Below the pieces are notes generated by a model. That model did not search any database, was not told the origin of the DNA, and saw only the letters and a program-made list of their open reading frames with translations. Positions 6,811-10,346 of a stretch of DNA of 10,346 nucleotides are shown piece by piece (within the stretch, counting starts at the first letter, position 1; each line of letters begins with the position of its first letter). The DNA comes from RGIG9079 sp964567845 (GTDB taxonomy: Bacteria; Bacteroidota; Bacteroidia; Bacteroidales; Marinifilaceae): contig CAZMOG010000069.1 in assembly GCA_964567845.1 (NCBI GenBank), positions 1 to 10,346 on the forward strand, read 5' to 3'. The position numbers and the translations under genes were made by a program.

Positions 6811-8439
6811 ATGGCAAAAGAGATAAAATATAATGTAGAGGCTCGTGACCTGTTGAAGCAGGGAGTTGACGAGTTAGCAAACGCAGTAAAGGTGACACTT
6901 GGTCCTAAGGGACGCAACGTTGTGATTGAGAAGAAATTTGGTGCACCACACATCACAAAAGATGGAGTATCGGTAGCAAAAGAGATTGAGCTTTCAAACC
7001 CATACGCCAACATTGGCGCACAGATGGTAAAAGAGGTTGCATCGAAGACCGGTGACGACGCAGGAGATGGAACTACAACTGCAACAATCCTGGCTCAGGC
7101 AATTATTGGAGTTGGACTTAAAAATGTTACCGCAGGTGCAAACCCAATGGAGTTGAAACGCGGAATTGACAAGGCTGTTGCTGCAATTGTAAAGAGCCTT
7201 GAGGAGCAGAAAGAGGAGGTAGGAACCGACTACGACAAGATTCGTCAGGTAGGTAAAATCTCTGCCAATGGCGATGAGACCATCGGAAACTTGATTGCTG
7301 AGGCAATGGAGAAGGTAACAAAAGAGGGAGTTATTACTGTCGAGGAGGCAAAGGGAACCACAACCGAGGTTAAGGTTGTTGAGGGAATGCAGTTCGACCG
7401 TGGCTATATCTCTCCATATTTTGTAACCGACACTGAAAAGATGCAGGCCGAGTTCGACCACCCATACATTCTTCTTTACGACAAGAAGGTATCAACAATG
7501 AAGGAGTTGCTTCCTGTATTGGAGCCGGTTGCACAGGCTGGTCGCGCATTGATTATTGTTGCCGAGGATGTCGAAAGCGAGGCTTTGGCTACATTGGTTG
7601 TTAACCGCCTACGTGGTTCATTGAAGATTGCTGCAGTTAAGGCTCCCGGATTCGGTGACCGCAGAAAAGATATGCTTAAGGACTTGGCAGTATTGACAGG
7701 AGGTACCGTTATTTCCGAGGAGACCGGATTGAAACTTGAGCATGCAACACTTGATATGCTTGGTCAGGCTGAAAAGGTTACAATCGATAAAGAGAATACC
7801 ACCATTGTTAATGGAGACGGCGCAAAAGAGGAGATTACAGACAGAGTTAACCAGATTAAGAGTCTTATCGAGAACTCTACATCGGACTACGACAAAGAGA
7901 AACTTCGCGAGCGATTGGCAAAATTGGCAGGAGGAGTGGCAGTTCTTTATGTTGGAGCCGCATCAGAGATTGAGATGAAGGAGAAGAAGGATCGCGTTGA
8001 CGATGCTCTTTGCTCAACTCGTGCAGCCATCGAAGAGGGAATTGTTCCAGGAGGTGGAGTTGCATATATCCGCGCACAGGCAGCTCTTGACGGCATGAAG
8101 GGCGAGACCGACGACGAGACAACCGGTATCGAGATTGTACGTCGCGCCATTGAGGAGCCACTACGCCAGATTGCATTCAACGCAGGAGTTGAGGGTGCTG
8201 TTGTTGTAAACAAAGTTCGTGAGGGCGAGGGTGCATTTGGTTACAATGCCCGCTTGAACATCTACGAGGACTTGAAGAAAGCCGGAGTTGTTGATCCTAA
8301 GAAGGTAACCCGTGTTGCACTCGAGAATGCAGCATCGATTGCCGGAATGTTCCTTACAACCGAGTGTGTATTGGTCGAGGAGAAAAAGGAGGAGCCAGCA
8401 GCACCACAAATGGGAGGCGGAATGCCCGGCATGATGTAA
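6811..8439 (+). CDS. groEL: Chaperonin GroEL (Hsp60)
   Basis: The 60-kDa chaperonin that forms the double heptameric ring and folds cytosolic proteins in an ATP-dependent cycle with GroES. The 542-residue length is standard. The ATP-site segments TLGPKGRNV (29-37) and GDGTTTAT (85-92, catalytic Asp at 86) are intact, as is the chaperonin signature AAIEEGIVPGGG (405-416). The C-terminus is the usual flexible Gly-Met tail (GGGMPGMM). It is the second gene of groESL, followed 24 nt later by a strong terminator. No frameshift or missing key residue is seen. Confidence 0.99.
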   Translation: MAKEIKYNVEARDLLKQGVDELANAVKVTLGPKGRNVVIEKKFGAPHITKDGVSVAKEIELSNPYANIGAQMVKEVASKTGDDAGDGTTTATILAQAIIGVGLKNVTAGANPMELKRGIDKAVAAIVKSLEEQKEEVGTDYDKIRQVGKISANGDETIGNLIAEAMEKVTKEGVITVEEAKGTTTEVKVVEGMQFDRGYISPYFVTDTEKMQAEFDHPYILLYDKKVSTMKELLPVLEPVAQAGRALIIVAEDVESEALATLVVNRLRGSLKIAAVKAPGFGDRRKDMLKDLAVLTGGTVISEETGLKLEHATLDMLGQAEKVTIDKENTTIVNGDGAKEEITDRVNQIKSLIENSTSDYDKEKLRERLAKLAGGVAVLYVGAASEIEMKEKKDRVDDALCSTRAAIEEGIVPGGGVAYIRAQAALDGMKGETDDETTGIEIVRRAIEEPLRQIAFNAGVEGAVVVNKVREGEGAFGYNARLNIYEDLKKAGVVDPKKVTRVALENAASIAGMFLTTECVLVEEKKEEPAAPQMGGGMPGMM

Positions 8440-8462
8440 TATCCATACACACCATATTAATC

Positions 8463-8502
8463 AAAGAGCCGAGAGTTTTAACATTAACTCTCGGCTCTTT
8501 TT
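8463..8502 (+). terminator. Intrinsic terminator after groEL
   Basis: A perfect 15-bp GC-containing stem, left arm 8463-8477 and right arm 8486-8500, with an 8-nt loop, is followed by a T-run (8498-8502). It ends the groESL transcript. Read on the minus strand only TTT follows, so it may serve the convergent genes weakly. The displaced C-terminal reading frame of the convergent gene runs straight through this stem. Confidence 0.9.
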
Positions 8503-8506
8503 CTTC

Positions 8507-8569
8507 ATCCTCCAGAGATTTACGAAGTCTACTTTTATTCACGGCAATTGTAACCTCGACACTATATTG
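8507..8569 (-). pseudogene. Displaced C-terminal coding segment of the neighbouring secreted protein
   Basis: In the -1 frame relative to the gene at 8539-8970, minus-strand codons 8569 to 8507 read QYS followed by VEVTIAVNKSRLRKSLED. This matches the C-terminal pattern (alternating beta-strand, then VN...LRK.LE) that I recall for this Bacteroidetes family. The zero frame instead gives an unrelated tail and stops at 8539. The frame change must lie between about 8570 and 8605; the A6 run at 8570-8575 is the prime candidate. The -1 frame has no stop until 8354, inside antisense groEL, so the family's usual end is also missing. Confidence 0.6.
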
Positions 8570-8970
8570 TTTTTTATTCTGATTATCTTCATATTGGATT
8601 GAGAGACAGAAACAATATATTGAGAATAGGCTCCACTTTGGAACATATTATCGAACCATTCCTTCTCTTTAACCGATAACTCTTTATCTGCAACCAATGG
8701 GGTTTCATTGGGAGAACCGCTTTCACTCACAGCTCCTTTAAAAACCAATCCATGAACAGCACATTTTGAAGCATAACTTACCGCCTCATTTGGCGAAGAG
8801 ACACTACACTTGATCTTTACCAGCAAACTTCCATTCACTCCACGTCCTACAGAACTTATGGAATAGTTATACTCATCGCTCTTATACTCTGTGGCATTAC
8901 ATGGGAAAGTTACTGATGTAAGTAGCGATAACACAAACAAATACTTATTCAGCAAACGAAGACTATACAT
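8539..8970 (-). CDS. Secreted protein of a small Bacteroidetes family, C-terminus frameshifted
   Basis: A 143-residue predicted periplasmic or exported protein of unknown function. Residues 1-26 look like a signal peptide with a type I cleavage site after CNA. The mature part has VGRGVNGSLLVKI (41-53), CAVHGLVFKG (70-79), a PLV motif, and a WFDNMFQSGAYSQY segment. This order of motifs resembles small Bacteroidetes exported proteins with an AVHG-x-x-FKG core and a G-x-Y motif, for which I know no established function. It starts 4 nt after the lipoprotein gene stop, so the two are one transcript. The last 11 or so residues (from KNNIVS to the stop) appear to be out of frame: the expected C-terminus is encoded in the -1 frame. 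Either the gene is a recent pseudogene, the sequence has an indel error in an A6 run, or ribosomes slip at A-AAA-AAC. Confidence 0.7.
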   Translation of the reverse strand: MYSLRLLNKYLFVLSLLTSVTFPCNATEYKSDEYNYSISSVGRGVNGSLLVKIKCSVSSPNEAVSYASKCAVHGLVFKGAVSESGSPNETPLVADKELSVKEKEWFDNMFQSGAYSQYIVSVSQSNMKIIRIKNNIVSRLQLP

Positions 8971-8974
8971 ACAT

Positions 8975-9841
8975 TTATTTAACTAAATTTGCATAGGAAC
9001 AGTTTTCTACGAACTCACTATAACTACCCTCACTAAATCCAGAAACCAAACCACTACTATTAAATTCATATCCATACCGCCACATATCACTGTCTGTGTT
9101 ATCGTCTCCTTCATACTCTTTTGTCATAATAGGAAAGTATTTTGAGAATTTACCAAACTTTCCATTTATTGCCAAAGCACATAAGCTGTTAGAGGGCTCA
9201 AATGGACACATCTCTAATGCACAACACATAACATCGGGTGTCGGCTGATTAAATCTGTTTTGAGTTCCCCCTGAGGTAAAATAGTATGTACCTGACCATA
9301 CTCCTCCCCATTCTCCATCAATCTCTTCACTTACATAATTAATCTGTGTTACATTGCCATTATTCCATACAAGTTGAACATTGCGTGAATAAGACCAATA
9401 ATACCCATCTCCATAATACTCCTCTATGCATTCGTATTGGCTTAAACAACCATTCACATATTGAAGATTATGAACCCCGGTTTCTTCTTTTACACCATCA
9501 TAATACCAATCACATTTAAACGATGTTATCAAACCTTCAGAATTGAATGTAAAATCATAATACTTCTCCGATATTCCATATTCATTTTTTACAGTTACTA
9601 CAAGCGGATTATAGGAATAATGAGCCACACCAAAACCAAATGTCTCATTCTTAACAGAGCCGTCAACATTGTATTGGATACTATTACCAACCCACTCTGT
9701 ACATACTAAACCATTTGGCAATTTAGAGCTGGGTTGAACTTTCCCGGGATCATTTGGATTCATTTCCGGATCATCACTACCACAAGAAAGGCACAAGGCC
9801 ATTGTTACTGCACATAGACAGTAGGTCATTAATCTTCTCAT
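8975..9841 (-). CDS. Probable surface-exposed lipoprotein with YD-like motifs
   Basis: A 288-residue lipoprotein of unknown function. The ATG at 9839-9841 is preferred to the longer open frame reaching 9991, because it places a signal peptide (MRR, hydrophobic core, Cys at 20 in CLSC) directly at the N-terminus and a TAnnTTTG box lies just upstream. Residues after the Cys (GSDDPEMNPND) are acidic with an SDD motif, which resembles the lipoprotein export signal that sends Bacteroidetes lipoproteins to the cell surface. The mature part is rich in Tyr, Trp, Gly and Asn. It contains two similar units, YDFTFNSEGLITSF and YGYEFNSSGLVSGF, of the YD-like kind seen in DUF4595-type Bacteroidetes lipoproteins. 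The downstream gene follows after 4 nt. Family assignment is tentative. Confidence 0.75.
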   Translation of the reverse strand: MRRLMTYCLCAVTMALCLSCGSDDPEMNPNDPGKVQPSSKLPNGLVCTEWVGNSIQYNVDGSVKNETFGFGVAHYSYNPLVVTVKNEYGISEKYYDFTFNSEGLITSFKCDWYYDGVKEETGVHNLQYVNGCLSQYECIEEYYGDGYYWSYSRNVQLVWNNGNVTQINYVSEEIDGEWGGVWSGTYYFTSGGTQNRFNQPTPDVMCCALEMCPFEPSNSLCALAINGKFGKFSKYFPIMTKEYEGDDNTDSDMWRYGYEFNSSGLVSGFSEGSYSEFVENCSYANLVK

Positions 9842-9865
9842 ATAATTGAATTTTAAATATTTTTG

Positions 9866-9873
9866 CAAATTTA
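9866..9873 (-). promoter_or_regulatory. Candidate -7 box for the lipoprotein operon
   Basis: Minus-strand TAAATTTG fits TAnnTTTG and lies 25 bp upstream of the chosen lipoprotein ATG, predicting a start near 9860. No TTTG is found at the standard 19-bp spacing (the nearest, 9883-9886, is only 9 bp away). The start choice at 9841 and this box support each other. The longer frame would place the promoter inside coding sequence. Confidence 0.4.
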
Positions 9874-9967
9874 CCGAACTAACAAAAGAACTACTGCCAC
9901 TGCATAGTTCCAAAGGGGTGGCAGATATAGTGCCATTATGGAGACAGGTGTTTTTGACGCACCATGC

Positions 9968-9996
9968 AAAGTGTATCGAAATTGGATACACTTTTT
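9968..9996. terminator. Hairpin between the XRE gene and the lipoprotein gene
   Basis: A perfect 10-bp stem, AAAGTGTATC (9968-9977) and GATACACTTT (9985-9994), with a 7-nt loop, lies 26 bp beyond the stop of the minus-strand XRE gene. In that direction only TTT follows, so it is a weak terminator candidate for that gene. The better T-run (9992-9996) is on the plus strand, where no upstream gene is visible. An operator role is possible. Apart from this and the promoter candidate at 9866-9873, the 180-bp gap (9842-10021) shows nothing I can name. Confidence 0.4.
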
Positions 9997-10021
9997 GATA
10001 GAATTTGTAATTTTGGTAACT

Positions 10022-10249
10022 CTATTCCTCACTGAAGAGCTCTTTTTTGTGATACATTTCACTTATAACGCCAAAGAAATCGTACTCTAAAACACACGAA
10101 ATACGCCACAAAAGGGCTAAGTCAAAGTTTTCTTTGGCGAAAATTTTATAGACATTAGGACGTGTACATCCAAGACGCTTGGCAAACCATGTCACCGTGC
10201 GTCCTTGCTCATGAAGTACCTCTTTTACAAGTTCACCCAAATGGACCAT
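10022..10249 (-). CDS. Small XRE-type helix-turn-helix regulator
   Basis: A 75-residue DNA-binding protein of the small Cro/XRE-like kind common in Bacteroidales genomes. The helix-turn-helix is clear: WFAKRLGCTRPNVYKIF (21-37), followed by the conserved LLWRISCVLEYDFF segment (about 46-59). There is no other domain, so it is probably a dimeric repressor or a small accessory regulator. The target is unknown. It lies upstream of, and in the same direction as, the lipoprotein gene, but a 180-bp gap with a hairpin separates them. No Bacteroidetes promoter box is recognised in the 97 bp between its start and the window edge. Confidence 0.85.
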   Translation of the reverse strand: MVHLGELVKEVLHEQGRTVTWFAKRLGCTRPNVYKIFAKENFDLALLWRISCVLEYDFFGVISEMYHKKELFSEE

Positions 10250-10261
10250 AAATAGTGCGGC

Positions 10262-10284
10262 CCTCTGTGATTCCCGTCCAGAGG
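10262..10284. promoter_or_regulatory. Inverted repeat upstream of the XRE gene
   Basis: CCTCTG (10262-10267) and CAGAGG (10279-10284), separated by 11 bp, form a perfect 6-bp dyad 12 bp upstream of the XRE start codon. The position would suit an autoregulatory operator or a leader hairpin. The repeat is short, so the call is weak. Confidence 0.25.
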
Positions 10285-10346
10285 ATAAAAAGGCTCAGTA
10301 GTTTTTTAGTGTGGGTATGCAAAGAGTTTAGATATTCTGAATAGGA

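Noticed and set aside
6994..7461. A 155-codon minus-strand open frame, and several others, inside groEL.
   Set aside because: They lie antisense to an intact, highly conserved gene, with low-complexity Cys, Leu and Ser-rich translations and no recognisable domain.
9920..9935. Minus-strand TGGCAC-N5-CTGCC, a second sigma-54-like element upstream of the lipoprotein gene.
   Set aside because: The GG/GC register fits, but the -12 part is CTGC, the preceding base is A, and a TAnnTTTG box lies nearer the start codon. A single such match in 10 kb is plausible by chance.
9842..9991. Longer N-terminal open frame of the lipoprotein gene (start at 9991).
   Set aside because: The 50 extra residues show no signal and cover the promoter candidate; the internal ATG at 9841 gives a proper lipoprotein signal peptide.
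10313..10327. Minus-strand ACTCTTTGCATA as a -7 box for the XRE gene.
   Set aside because: It lacks the TA of TAnnTTTG, and no TTTG is found at the correct distance within the window.
1..10346. CRISPR array, tRNA or rRNA genes, insertion sequence or prophage.
   Set aside because: No regular repeat-spacer pattern, no tRNA-like fold, and no transposase or phage gene could be seen on either strand.

Overview
The window looks like a chromosomal segment from a member of the Bacteroidales (phylum Bacteroidota). The grounds are protein-level resemblance of every recognisable gene to Bacteroides-type homologues, the gene order (rpsL-rpsG-fusA-rpsJ with no tuf between fusA and rpsJ), start codons without a regular Shine-Dalgarno, and promoter elements of the Bacteroidetes type (TTTG at -33, TAnnTTTG at -7). 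The genus cannot be assigned by reading alone.

Layout. (1) Positions 16-3474, minus strand: the str/S10 translation operon, rpsL, rpsG, fusA, rpsJ, driven by a well-formed Bacteroidetes promoter at 3521-3551. It presumably continues into rplC beyond the left edge. (2) Positions 3689-6391, plus strand: a four-gene operon encoding a sigma-54 enhancer-binding protein (EBP) without a sensor domain, an LptE-like outer-membrane lipoprotein, a small TPR-like protein and SecG. It ends at a strong intrinsic terminator (6414-6452). (3) Positions 6511-8439, plus strand: groES-groEL, ending at a second strong terminator (8463-8502). (4) Positions about 8507-10249, minus strand: accessory genes, namely a small XRE-type regulator, a probable surface lipoprotein, and a secreted protein whose C-terminal coding sequence is out of frame.

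How the parts may work together. Regions 1 to 3 are core translation, envelope and folding genes. The most interesting signal is regulatory. Upstream of groES there is no visible TAnnTTTG box and no CIRCE, but there is a near-consensus sigma-54 element (TGGCAC-N5-ATGCA, 6456-6471). It lies right after a perfect 15-bp inverted repeat whose right arm shares the 11-mer ACTGACATTTT with an inverted repeat in the EBP gene's own promoter region. This suggests, as inference only, that the EBP controls both its own operon and groESL, linking envelope biogenesis to chaperonin supply. The second notable point is the frameshifted 3' end of the gene at 8539-8970, with an A-AAA-AAC heptamer in the register needed for -1 slippage.
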